From: Oceanicella sp. SM1341
Lineage (GTDB): Bacteria > Pseudomonadota > Alphaproteobacteria > Rhodobacterales > Rhodobacteraceae
DNA length: 64,000 nucleotides
Assembly: GCF_003448965.1 (NCBI RefSeq)
Contig: NZ_QRGC01000002.1
Span: forward strand, 248,001-312,000
Direction: 5' to 3'
Both the position numbers and the translations under genes were made by a program. Position 1 is the first letter of the stretch. Every line of letters starts with the position of its first letter. Shown in pieces: positions 8,915 through 16,065 of this stretch. The notes under the pieces are model-generated. The model did no database searches and had not been told where the DNA came from. It saw nothing but the letters and a program-made list of their open reading frames with translations.

Positions 8915-9120
8915 CGCGCCCCGGGGAGGTTTCCATCCCCGCCTCCGGGCGCGAGGTCTCACCCGCGCCCCGGGGGCGCAAGCTCGCCCCTCCGCGTCAG
9001 GGAGTGAGCTGCCGTCCGCGCCCCGGGGCGCAAGCCCCCACCCGCGCCTCACGGCAGGAGGCCCCATCCGCGCCTCACGGCGCAAGCCGGCACCCGCGCC
9101 TCACGGCGCGAGGCGGATCA
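8915..9120. repeat. Degenerate ~26-bp tandem repeat array merging into a gene 3' end
   Basis: About eight units start near 8915, 8939, 8964, 8993, 9017, 9043, 9069 and 9095. Each is a variant of CGCGCCTCACGGCGCAAGCC plus about six bases ending in CACC or similar. The three units next to the sugar dehydrogenase are exactly 26 bp apart and most alike, and divergence grows with distance. The last unit contains the stop codon and final LRLAP-type codons of that gene. The array therefore looks like repeated duplication of a gene terminus. Confidence 0.75.
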
Positions 9121-10120
9121 GCCGGTCCTCGGAGGGACCGTCGCGCCGGGGCGAGCGATTGGTGGTGATGGCATAGACCTCGTCGCCGCTCACCAGAACG
9201 TCGCGGATGCGCTCGCCCGCGGGAAAGGCCGCGGCCACCGTGCCGTCGGGGCTCACGCCCAGCACGGCCTCGGCGCGCAGACCCGCCACCAGCAGCCGGC
9301 CCGCGTGCCAGGCGAGGCCGGAGGGCGCCCAGGTGCTGCGGCCGGAATGCGCCAGCGGCGGGGTCATGCCCGCGCCCGCCCCGTCGCCCTCCACCAGCGG
9401 CCAGCCGTAGTTGGCACCGCGGGCGATGCGGTTCACCTCGTCGTTGCCGGACTGGCCGTGCTCGGCGGCGAAGAGCCGGCCCTCGTCGTCGAAGGCGATG
9501 CCCTGCGGGTTGCGATGCCCGACCGACCAGACCGGCGAGCCCGGGAAGGGGTTGTCCGCCGGAACGCTGCCGTCGGGCGCGAGGCGCAGGATCTTGCCGG
9601 CGAGGCTCCCGGGGTCCTGCGGCAGGGCGTGGTTCCCGGTCCAGCCGGTGGTGATGTAGAGCATGCCGTCCGGCCCGAAGGCGAGGCGGCCGCCGTTGTA
9701 GAGCGGATGGCCGGGAATGGCGTCGAGCAGCACACGGGTCTCGGTCCAGGCATCGGCGCCGCGCTCCACCTCGATCACCCGGTTCAGCCGCGCCTCCGGC
9801 GTGCCGTAGTGATGGTAGACCACCGCGCGGCCGGTGGTGGCGAAATCCGGGCGCAGCGCGAGGCCCATCAGCCCGCCGCCACGGTCGTCCAGCACCGGCA
9901 CGGAGGTCTGCACCGGCAGGCGGGTGAAGCGCCCGCCCTCCAGCGTGCCGATCGTGCCGGCCTTTTCGGTGATGTAGAACACGCCGGCGCCCGTCTCGAT
10001 GTCCCAGGGGTAGTCGAGCCCCCCGAGCAGGGTGTCCTGCGCCGCGGCGGGCAGCGGCAGCAGGGCGGCGAGGGCGAGGGCGCGCAGCAGGGGCGCGGGG
10101 CGGGGCGTGGTGGTCTTCAT
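9101..10120 (-). CDS. PQQ-dependent aldose/sorbosone dehydrogenase, periplasmic (YliI-like)
   Basis: Soluble quinoprotein sugar dehydrogenase of the glucose/sorbosone dehydrogenase family (339 residues). It has a Sec signal peptide (charged start, LLRALALAALLPLPAAA, cleavage before QDT), followed by a six-bladed beta-propeller. Family landmarks are LDYPWDIETG near the N-terminus, DDRGGGLMGLALRPDF, the PQQ/calcium region GHRNPQGIAFDDEGRLFAAEHG, and NYGWPLVEG. It oxidises aldoses to lactones with PQQ as cofactor. No PQQ biosynthesis genes are in the window. Its stop codon lies inside the last unit of the tandem array. Confidence 0.88.
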   Translation of the reverse strand: MKTTTPRPAPLLRALALAALLPLPAAAQDTLLGGLDYPWDIETGAGVFYITEKAGTIGTLEGGRFTRLPVQTSVPVLDDRGGGLMGLALRPDFATTGRAVVYHHYGTPEARLNRVIEVERGADAWTETRVLLDAIPGHPLYNGGRLAFGPDGMLYITTGWTGNHALPQDPGSLAGKILRLAPDGSVPADNPFPGSPVWSVGHRNPQGIAFDDEGRLFAAEHGQSGNDEVNRIARGANYGWPLVEGDGAGAGMTPPLAHSGRSTWAPSGLAWHAGRLLVAGLRAEAVLGVSPDGTVAAAFPAGERIRDVLVSGDEVYAITTNRSPRRDGPSEDRLIRLAP

Positions 10121-10237
10121 CTCGGGGCGTCTCCGCGTGACGTGGGGCGGCCGGCGGGCCGGGAGCGGGCGGAAGCCGCCCCTGCCATGTTACCCGCGCG
10201 GGCGGGGGCGAGAATGCCCGGGGTGCCGAAGCCGGAA

Positions 10238-10252
10238 ATGAGCCCTCCTCAT
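10238..10252. promoter_or_regulatory. ATGAG-N5-CTCAT operator 3 (sugar dehydrogenase side)
   Basis: Reads AAATGAG-CCCTC-CTCATGA across 10236-10254. It has the same perfect core and spacer as the MFS operon sites and lies about 115 bases upstream of the sugar dehydrogenase start. Confidence 0.6.
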
Positions 10253-10314
10253 GAAATCGCAGCACTCCATGCCCCGGTCACGCCCCCGCGCGCCGCTCCG
10301 TCCCGCCCGGGTTC

Positions 10315-10329
10315 ATGAGGGCCGCTCAT
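10315..10329. promoter_or_regulatory. ATGAG-N5-CTCAT operator 4 (DUF6152 side)
   Basis: Reads TCATGAG-GGCCG-CTCATGT across 10313-10331, about 110 bases upstream of the DUF6152 gene. With site 3 it makes a bidirectional control region. Confidence 0.6.
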
Positions 10330-10439
10330 GTCTGGCTTGGTGGTACGGGGGATGGCCGGGCGCCCGGGCGCGGCTAGGCTGGAGGGCGGGCGCCGCCGTG
10401 CCCGCCTGACACGCTTCACATGGCCGGAGGTGCCTTCCC

Positions 10440-10940
10440 GTGACTTTCGACAGACGTTTCGTGCTCCGCGCGCTGGGGGCCGGCCTCGGCTGCATGGCCG
10501 CCCCGGCATGGGCCCATCATGGCTGGACCAGCTTCCGCACCGACCGCGCCTGCTACCTGCGCGGCGCCGCCACCTCGGTGCGCTGGGGCAACCCGCATGG
10601 CGAGGTGGTGATGCGCGCCGACGAGACCGCGCTGCCCGAGGGGTTTCGCCAGCGCCCCTTGCCCCCGGGTGCCGACGAGGAGTACGGCCGCGCCACGCTC
10701 GCCTCGGCCCGGCCCTACGAGGGCGGGCGCCCGGCGCTCACCCTGGTGCTGGCCGGGCCGTCCTGGATGTCGCGCTGGGGGCTGGACCGGCCGCTGGAGG
10801 AGGGCGAGGTCATCGAGGCGCTCGGCTTTCTCGCCGCCGAGGATGCCGACACCCTGCGCCCGGTGATGTTCTGGACCGGCGACGGACAGGGGGTCTGGCA
10901 GCAGCTCACCGCCTTCCCGACCCTGCCGGAGCCGGCCTGA
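10440..10940 (+). CDS. DUF6152 family exported protein
   Basis: Small exported protein of 166 residues. It starts at a GTG preceded by GGAGG and has a signal sequence with a twin-arginine-like RRFVLRALGAGLG and a cleavage region APAWA before HHGW. The HHGWTSF start of the mature chain and WGNPHGEV are typical of DUF6152 proteins, whose function is unknown; the His pair suggests a metal or heme site (inference). Eight bases later comes a small membrane protein, and such pairs recur in proteobacteria. Two operators upstream tie it to the neighbouring oxidoreductases. Confidence 0.75.
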   Translation: MTFDRRFVLRALGAGLGCMAAPAWAHHGWTSFRTDRACYLRGAATSVRWGNPHGEVVMRADETALPEGFRQRPLPPGADEEYGRATLASARPYEGGRPALTLVLAGPSWMSRWGLDRPLEEGEVIEALGFLAAEDADTLRPVMFWTGDGQGVWQQLTAFPTLPEPA

Positions 10941-10948
10941 CCGCCGCG

Positions 10949-11431
10949 ATGGAACCGCTGCTCGAGCTGGCGCGGATGGTCGAACAGTCGCGCCCCGCCA
11001 CGGCGATCCGGATGGTGCCCTGGCTCTACCCGGCGCTGATGGCGCTGCACGTGCTGGGCATCGCCTTGCTCGTGGGCGGGGCCGCCGCCTTCGACGCGCG
11101 GCTGCTGGGGCTGGCGCGGCGCGAGGTGCCGCTGGCGGGCGCGGCACGGCTGCTGCTGCCGCTGTCGCGGGCGGGCTTCGCGCTCACCCTCGTCACCGGG
11201 CTCGCGATGGCCGCCGCCATGGCCGGAACCGTGGTGCAGAGCGCCGCGGCCCCGGTGAAGTTCGGCCTGCTGCTGCTGGCCGGGGTCAACGTGCTCGTGT
11301 TCCACGCCCGGGTGCTGCCGGGCCTGCCGGCCGGGGGGGCCGTGCCGGGCGCGGCCCGGCTCTGCGCCCTCGCCTCGCTGGTGCTGTGGACCGGCATCAC
11401 GTTTGCCGGCCGCTGGCTGGCCTACGCCTGA
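10949..11431 (+). CDS. Small integral membrane protein (DUF6644-like)
   Basis: Membrane protein of 160 residues with four likely helices (about residues 28-48, 63-83, 95-113 and 140-157). The first has a His in LMALHVLGIALLVGG, which could ligate heme in a cytochrome-b-like bundle. The ATG at 10949 is used because it follows the DUF6152 stop by 8 bases and gives a sensible N-terminus; longer upstream readings would overlap DUF6152 in another frame. It probably works with the preceding exported protein in the membrane or periplasm. No defined activity is known. Confidence 0.7.
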   Translation: MEPLLELARMVEQSRPATAIRMVPWLYPALMALHVLGIALLVGGAAAFDARLLGLARREVPLAGAARLLLPLSRAGFALTLVTGLAMAAAMAGTVVQSAAAPVKFGLLLLAGVNVLVFHARVLPGLPAGGAVPGAARLCALASLVLWTGITFAGRWLAYA

Positions 11432-11505
11432 TGGGCGCCGCGCCCGGGCCCCGGCCCGCGCCGCCCGCGCCGCGCGGGAGCAGGGGGCGGGGCCGGGAGG
11501 CGGGA

Positions 11506-12600
11506 TCAGCCGGCGGCCTTCGCGCCTGCGCTGGTCTCGATCCGGTCGAGCAGCTCGTGCAGCTTCACCGCGTCGGCAAAGCTCGGCGCCGTGCGGCTGC
11601 CGGTGCGGATGTCCCCGGCAATCCGGGCGTAGATGCCCGCCACGTTGCGCGCGCCGGGAAACCCGGGCTGGCCGGCATAGACCTCCGGCGCCGGCATCCG
11701 CGGCGTGAGCTCCGTCTCCTCGCCGCGCGCGCCGGTGATGGTGAGCTGCGTCATCTGCGCGTGCCCCGAGCCGCCGGTGACCCGGATGTCGCCCTCGGTG
11801 CCGTTGATCTCCCACAGCAGGTTCGTGCCGCGCGAGCTGCCGCCGCGGTAGTGCACCGACACGGCGGCGCCGCTCTCCAGCCGCCCCTGCACCATCACCT
11901 GGTCGGGCGCGGTCTTGGGCAGGGTCTCGCCGGTATCGGTCACGGCCACGGTGTCGAAATTGCTGGCGAAGGTCGCATCGAGGCTGGCGAAGGGGCCGAG
12001 CACGTCGCCCATCGCCGCGAGCGTGTGGGCGAGCGGGATCGACTGCATCGTGGCGCCGTTGGCCGCGTCGAAGAGGTAGGCGTAATCCGCCACGGTCTCA
12101 CCGGCCCAGTTGCCGCCCGAGCCCACCAGCGTGGTGGAGAGCACGCGCCCCACGAACCCCTCGTCGATGAGCCCGCGCAGGTGCTGCACCTCGAGCGCCG
12201 CGCGCGCCTGGGTGCCGATGGCGGCCACGACGCCCTTCTCCCCGGCCAGTCCGGCGAGGGTGCGGGCCTCGGCCAGCCCGTTGCCCAGCGGCCATTCGCA
12301 GTAGACATGCTTGCCCGCCTCCAGCGCCGCGGTCACCAGCTCGAGGTGATGCGGCACCTTCACCGTGACGACCACGAGGTCGATCTCCGGCGAGGCGACG
12401 AGCGCCCCGGCGCCGGCGAAGGCGTGCTTCAGGCCGAGCGCGGAGGCGGTGTGCCGCGCGCTCTCTGGGCTGCTGTTGGCGACACCGACGATCTCGTAAT
12501 CCCCTGCGAGGGACCGGAGAGCCGGCAGGTGGGCCGTGGCGGCCGAGTGGCTGTCGGGATTCAGGCCGATGAAGCCGACACGGATGGGGGTCTTGGTCAT
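11506..12600 (-). CDS. Gfo/Idh/MocA family protein with Gal80-like active site
   Basis: Two-domain Gfo/Idh/MocA protein of 364 residues. An N-terminal Rossmann domain opens with IRVGFIGLN, and the C-terminal alpha/beta domain contains a substrate-side IPLAHTLAAMGDVLG. At the position of the family EKP motif it reads CEWPLG (E102-W103-P104), so the catalytic Lys is replaced by Trp, as in Gal80-like members that sense rather than oxidise sugars. It may therefore be a regulator or a non-canonical dehydrogenase. It is divergent from an AraC-family gene across 208 bases. Confidence 0.8.
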   Translation of the reverse strand: MTKTPIRVGFIGLNPDSHSAATAHLPALRSLAGDYEIVGVANSSPESARHTASALGLKHAFAGAGALVASPEIDLVVVTVKVPHHLELVTAALEAGKHVYCEWPLGNGLAEARTLAGLAGEKGVVAAIGTQARAALEVQHLRGLIDEGFVGRVLSTTLVGSGGNWAGETVADYAYLFDAANGATMQSIPLAHTLAAMGDVLGPFASLDATFASNFDTVAVTDTGETLPKTAPDQVMVQGRLESGAAVSVHYRGGSSRGTNLLWEINGTEGDIRVTGGSGHAQMTQLTITGARGEETELTPRMPAPEVYAGQPGFPGARNVAGIYARIAGDIRTGSRTAPSFADAVKLHELLDRIETSAGAKAAG

Positions 12601-12808
12601 GATATCAGGTCCTTCGATCGCTGTCGGAACGCGGGCTGGAGGGGCGCGGCGCCACGTGCGGCGCGCCGGTTCCGGGGGCCGCTCCCGGCACTGCTGCGGA
12701 GATATATGCGGCCCCCCGGTGGCAGCCGATGCCGGTTTCGCTCTATGATTTGCTTGATCCGATCATTCCCGGCGCCGGGCGGGAAGCGGCTGAAGGAAGG
12801 TTCGTGAC

Positions 12809-13699
12809 ATGAGTTCCACGCTCGCATCCCTGCTGGCCGAGGCCCGGGCACAACTCGCGCCGGGGCACGGCTCCGGCCTGCCCGAAGGGGTGAGCATCCG
12901 CGAGGGGGCGGGGGGCGCCGGCCCCGTGCCCGGCCCCGTGCCCGGCCCGCACCGGCCGCTGGCCTGCATCGTGCTCGACGGCGCGATGGCGGTCGCGGCA
13001 GGGCGCGATGTCCTCGTCTGTCGGGCGGGCGGATGCCTGCTCGGCGCGCTCGACCTGCCGGTGAGCGGCCCGGAGACGGGGGAGGGCTGCCTCTGGCTCA
13101 GCCTCGCGCTCGACCTGCCGATGCTCTCGGCGCTGATCGCCGAGCTGCCGGGCGGCGCGACGGCGGTCGACGAGGGCGAGAGCCATTCCTGCGCACCCGC
13201 GCAGGAGGCGCTGCTCGACGCCTGCCTGCGGCTGCTGAAATGCGCCCGGCACCCGGCCGAGGCGGCGGTGCTCGGGCCCATGCTGATGCGCGAGATCCAT
13301 TTCCGCCTGCTCACGGGGCCGCAGGGCGCCACCCTGCGCCGGCTCATGGCCTCCGAGCAGCGCCTCGCGCAGGTGCGGCGGGCGGTGACCTGGATCCAGG
13401 GCCATCTCGACGAGACCGTGCCGGTGCGCGACATGGCCGGCTGCGCGGGCATGAGCCTCGCCAGCTTCAACCGGCATTTCCGCGCGGCCACCGGGCTGAG
13501 CCCGGTGCAGTACCAGAAGCGGCTGCGGCTGCAGCAGGCGCGGCGGCTCATCCTCGCGGGCAGCGAGGTGGCGCGGGCGGGCTATGCCGTGGGCTATGCC
13601 AGCGCCTCGCAGTTCAGCCGCGAGTACCAGCGCGAGTTCGGCAACGCCCCGGTGCGCGACCTGCGCCGACACGACATCCGCTCCGACGCGCCCGCCTGA
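12809..13699 (+). CDS. AraC family transcriptional regulator (AraC_N type)
   Basis: Regulator of 296 residues. The N-terminal half has the AraC_N-type arrangement (RPLACIVLDGAM, then LVCRAGGCLLGALDLPVSG). The C-terminal 100 residues are a classical double helix-turn-helix (RDMAGCAGMSLASFNRHFRAATGLSPVQYQKRLRLQQARRLI at about 209-250, then VGYASASQFSREYQREFG). The E. coli relative YqhC activates aldehyde-reducing genes. By analogy this protein could control the aldehyde oxidoreductase, MFS and sugar dehydrogenase units that share the ATGAG-N5-CTCAT dyad. A PGPVPGPVPGP low-complexity insert lies near residue 40. Confidence 0.85.
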   Translation: MSSTLASLLAEARAQLAPGHGSGLPEGVSIREGAGGAGPVPGPVPGPHRPLACIVLDGAMAVAAGRDVLVCRAGGCLLGALDLPVSGPETGEGCLWLSLALDLPMLSALIAELPGGATAVDEGESHSCAPAQEALLDACLRLLKCARHPAEAAVLGPMLMREIHFRLLTGPQGATLRRLMASEQRLAQVRRAVTWIQGHLDETVPVRDMAGCAGMSLASFNRHFRAATGLSPVQYQKRLRLQQARRLILAGSEVARAGYAVGYASASQFSREYQREFGNAPVRDLRRHDIRSDAPA

Positions 13700-13708
13700 G
13701 GCGCGGGC

Positions 13709-14038
13709 TCAGTCGAGGTGGAAGACCTCCTCCATCCCGGCCCACCACTCGCCCTCCGCCCGGCTGGGCAGGGCGCGCTGCATCGGGCCGCAGACCTCCC
13801 ACCAGCGCCGGGTCACCGGGTCGGCCGCGATGGCGGCGCTGTCGGCGGCGAAATCCTCGCCGGTGTATTCCCAGTAGCCGAACATCACGTTCTCCGGCTC
13901 GCGCAGGAATATGGAGTAGTTGGTGATGTGGGAGCGTCGCAGCCGCTCCAGCACCTCCGGCCAGACCTCGGCGTGGAGGCGGCGGTACTCGGGGATGGCC
14001 TCCGGCGCGATGCCGATCATCATGCCCATGCGCTGCAT
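13709..14038 (-). CDS. L-rhamnose/L-fucose mutarotase (RhaM family)
   Basis: Small ferredoxin-like-fold mutarotase of 109 residues, exactly the family size. It interconverts alpha and beta anomers of a 6-deoxy sugar. Recognisable features are MQRMGMMIGIAPEAIPEYRRLHAEVWPEVL, SIFLREPENVMFGYWEY and the WWEVCGPMQ region with catalytic aromatic residues. RhaM proteins act on L-rhamnose, but the neighbours (lactonase and L-fucose-type aldose dehydrogenase) point to L-fucose or a similar sugar. It is downstream of the lactonase gene with a 19-base gap. Confidence 0.88.
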   Translation of the reverse strand: MQRMGMMIGIAPEAIPEYRRLHAEVWPEVLERLRRSHITNYSIFLREPENVMFGYWEYTGEDFAADSAAIAADPVTRRWWEVCGPMQRALPSRAEGEWWAGMEEVFHLD

Positions 14039-14057
14039 CGGGGCTCCTTTCGCGGGC

Positions 14058-14897
14058 TCAGGGAGTGGGGGAGAGGCGGTAGAAGCGCGTGGCCGTGCCG
14101 CCGAAGACCTCCGCGCGTGCCCCTGCGGTGAGCCCCGCCGTGAGCTCCTGCGCGCAGGCCAGCCAGTCGGGGTAGGCGCCGGCGAGCTCCAGCACCGGCC
14201 AGTCCGAGCCCCACATCACCCGCTCCGGCCCGAAGATGTCGAGCACATGGGCTGCCACCGGGGCGAGGGCCTCGGCCCCCCAGCCCGGGCCGCATTCGTT
14301 CGCGAGGCCGGAGAGCTTGCACATCACCTGCGGATGCGCGGCCAGCCGGGCCATGCCGGCTGCCCAGTCGGCGTCGGGCGGGCGGCCGGGGCCGAAGACC
14401 GGCTTGGCGCAATGGTCGATGACGATGGGCAGGCCGGGCAGGCGGCGGGCCAGCGTGTCGATCACGCCCAGGTGGCGCGGCTGGACGAGCGCATCGAGGC
14501 TCAGGCCCGCCTCGGCTGCCAGGGCGAGCCCGCGCAGCACCTCCGCGCGCAGCACCCAGCCGGTCTCGGGGATGTCCTGCAGCATCGGGCGCAGGCCCTT
14601 GAGCATCGGGTTGGCGGAGAGGCGGGCGATCTCGGCCCCCGGCTCCGGCCCGGCGAGATCGGCCCAGCCCACCACGCCGCGGATCAGCGACGAGCCGCGG
14701 GCGAGCGAGAGCAGGAACTCGGTCTCCGCCACCGTGGGCGCCGCCTGCACCACCACCGTGCCGGTGATGCCGAGCGCGGGCGCGATGCGCTCGAGGTCGC
14801 CGGGCAGGATGTCACGCCGGATGGCGGCGACACTGTCGTCCATCCAGCCGTAGTCGCCCCGCCCGATCTGCCAGAAATGCTGATGCGCGTCGATCAC
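14058..14897 (-). CDS. Amidohydrolase-2 family sugar lactonase (L-fuconolactonase type)
   Basis: TIM-barrel amidohydrolase of COG3618 type (279 residues) that hydrolyses aldonolactones such as L-fucono-1,5-lactone. It starts VIDAHQHFW, containing the HxH metal motif. IVIDHCAKP carries the next His, and VMWGSDWPVLE carries the conserved Asp. The GTG at 14897 is chosen because GGGGGAGGAG lies 7 bases upstream and the family begins at this motif. With the mutarotase it forms a minus-strand pair divergent from the aldose dehydrogenase, sharing an operator region. Confidence 0.87.
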   Translation of the reverse strand: MIDAHQHFWQIGRGDYGWMDDSVAAIRRDILPGDLERIAPALGITGTVVVQAAPTVAETEFLLSLARGSSLIRGVVGWADLAGPEPGAEIARLSANPMLKGLRPMLQDIPETGWVLRAEVLRGLALAAEAGLSLDALVQPRHLGVIDTLARRLPGLPIVIDHCAKPVFGPGRPPDADWAAGMARLAAHPQVMCKLSGLANECGPGWGAEALAPVAAHVLDIFGPERVMWGSDWPVLELAGAYPDWLACAQELTAGLTAGARAEVFGGTATRFYRLSPTP

Positions 14898-14936
14898 GGC
14901 GCGGCTCCTCCCCCGGCGCCTGCCGCCCCGCGGGCG

Positions 14937-14965
14937 TTGACGCATTTTGTCTTTAATCATAAAAA
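14937..14965 (+). promoter_or_regulatory. Putative promoter of the aldose dehydrogenase gene
   Basis: TTGACG at 14937-14942 and TAAAAA at 14960-14965 with a 17-base spacer. The -10 overlaps the 21-bp GntR-type element, consistent with repression by steric block. The second operator region, near 17034, also has TTGACGC at its edge. Confidence 0.45.
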
Positions 14966-14969
14966 ACAT
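14949..14969 (-). promoter_or_regulatory. Fucose-module operator copy 1
   Basis: 21-base AT-rich element beginning GTCTTTAAT and ending AAAAAACAT, in an otherwise GC-rich region between the divergent lactonase and aldose dehydrogenase genes. It matches 18 of 21 positions of the reverse complement of 17061-17081, which lies between gntR and the ABC permease. The best candidate binder is the GntR protein encoded at 16066. Confidence 0.7.
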
Positions 14970-15090
14970 AAACGGAGAGGCCGGCCTGTCAACGCCGCAC
15001 GCGGCCCGGGCGAGGAGCTTTCCGGATACCAGAACACACGCGGCGGCGGCCCCCGGGCCCGCCCCACGCGCGGCGGGAGGAGCACACCCC

Positions 15091-16059
15091 ATGAAGACAC
15101 GCAGCATCGGCCGCACCGCGGTGAGGGTCACCGAGCTATCCTTCGGCTGCGCCGGCATCGGCAACCTCTACCGCGCCATCCCGGACGCGGAGGCCGCCGA
15201 GGTGCTGGAGGCCGCCTGGGCCGCCGGCATCCGCTATTTCGACACCGCGCCGCACTACGGCCGCGGCCTGTCGGAGGCCCGGCTGGGCGCCTTCCTCGCC
15301 GGGCATGACCGCGACGCCTGGGTGGTCTCGACCAAGGTGGGCCGGGTGCTCTCGCCCGCCGCCGCCCCGATCGCGGAGGCGGACGGTTTCGTCGAACCCC
15401 TGCCCAACGACGTGCGCTACGACTATTCGGGCGACGGCATCGAGGCGAGCCTGGAGCAGAGCCGCGAGCGGCTGGGCACCGGCTACATCGACATCGTCTA
15501 CGTTCATGACATCGGCACCTACACCCACGGGGCGGCGAATGCCGGCCACATGGAGGCCTTCCTCGGCTCGGGCTTCGAGCGGCTGGCGCGGCTGAAGGAG
15601 CAGGGCCGCATCGGCGCCTTCGGGCTCGGGGTGAACGAAACGCAGGTCTGCCTCGACGTGATGGCGCACGGGGCGATCGACGCCATCCTGCTCGCCGGCC
15701 GGCTCACCCTGCTCGACCGCTCGGCCGAGGCGGAGCTGGTGGGCCGCTGCCGCGAGGCCGGCACCAGCCTGGTGCTGGGCGGCATCTTCAACTCCGGCAT
15801 CCTCGCCACCGGCCCGGTGCCCGGCGCCACCTATGACTACGGCCCCGCCCCGCGCGAGGTGCTGGAGCGCGTGGCGGCCCTGCAGGCGGAGGCGGAGCGG
15901 CACGGCCTGCCGCTTGCCACCGCGGCGCTGCATTTCGCCCTGCGCCACCCGGCGGCGGCCTCGGTGCTGATCGGCACGGCGAAGGCCTCGTCGCTGCGCC
16001 GCAACCTCGACGCGCTGCACGCGGAGGTGCCGGCGGAGGCGGAGGCGCTCTTCGCCTGA
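15091..16059 (+). CDS. L-fucose (D-threo-aldose) 1-dehydrogenase, aldo/keto reductase family
   Basis: Aldo/keto reductase of 322 residues that oxidises an aldose at C1 to the lactone, the step before the lactonase encoded next door. The catalytic tetrad is visible as D51 and Y56 in FDTAPHYG, K82 in VVSTKVGR, and H139 in YVHDIG. The C-terminal GTAKASSLRRNLDAL contributes to NAD(P) binding. The ATG at 15091 has GGGAGGAG upstream. Its 3' end nearly meets the convergent gntR gene (6-base gap). L-fucose is the likeliest substrate, though L-galactose or D-arabinose are also used by this subfamily. Confidence 0.85.
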   Translation: MKTRSIGRTAVRVTELSFGCAGIGNLYRAIPDAEAAEVLEAAWAAGIRYFDTAPHYGRGLSEARLGAFLAGHDRDAWVVSTKVGRVLSPAAAPIAEADGFVEPLPNDVRYDYSGDGIEASLEQSRERLGTGYIDIVYVHDIGTYTHGAANAGHMEAFLGSGFERLARLKEQGRIGAFGLGVNETQVCLDVMAHGAIDAILLAGRLTLLDRSAEAELVGRCREAGTSLVLGGIFNSGILATGPVPGATYDYGPAPREVLERVAALQAEAERHGLPLATAALHFALRHPAAASVLIGTAKASSLRRNLDALHAEVPAEAEALFA

Positions 16060-16065
16060 GTGCCC

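Larger units (their letters stand above)
8552..9100. other. Intergenic region with operators and a degenerate repeat array
   Basis: 549 bases without a convincing gene. The part next to the MFS gene holds its promoter and two ATGAG-N5-CTCAT dyads (8743-8757 and 8785-8799). From about 8915 the sequence becomes an extremely C+G-rich degenerate tandem array that ends in the 3' end of the sugar dehydrogenase gene. Short open frames crossing it have Arg/Pro-rich low-complexity translations and were not called. Confidence 0.6.
10121..10439. other. Divergent promoter region between sugar dehydrogenase and DUF6152 genes
   Basis: 319 bases between two divergently transcribed units. It contains two perfect ATGAG-N5-CTCAT dyads 77 bases apart, one nearer each gene. 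A Shine-Dalgarno GGAGG lies 9 bases before the GTG at 10440. No sigma-70 hexamer pair stands out. Confidence 0.55.

Noticed and set aside
8915-9120. CRISPR array
   Set aside because: The units are contiguous with no unique spacers, the period is 26 bp, and no cas genes are present.
8696-9168. Open frames through the repeat array upstream of the sugar dehydrogenase terminus
   Set aside because: They exist only because the 26-bp repeat is stop-poor; translations are Pro/Arg/Gly repeats.
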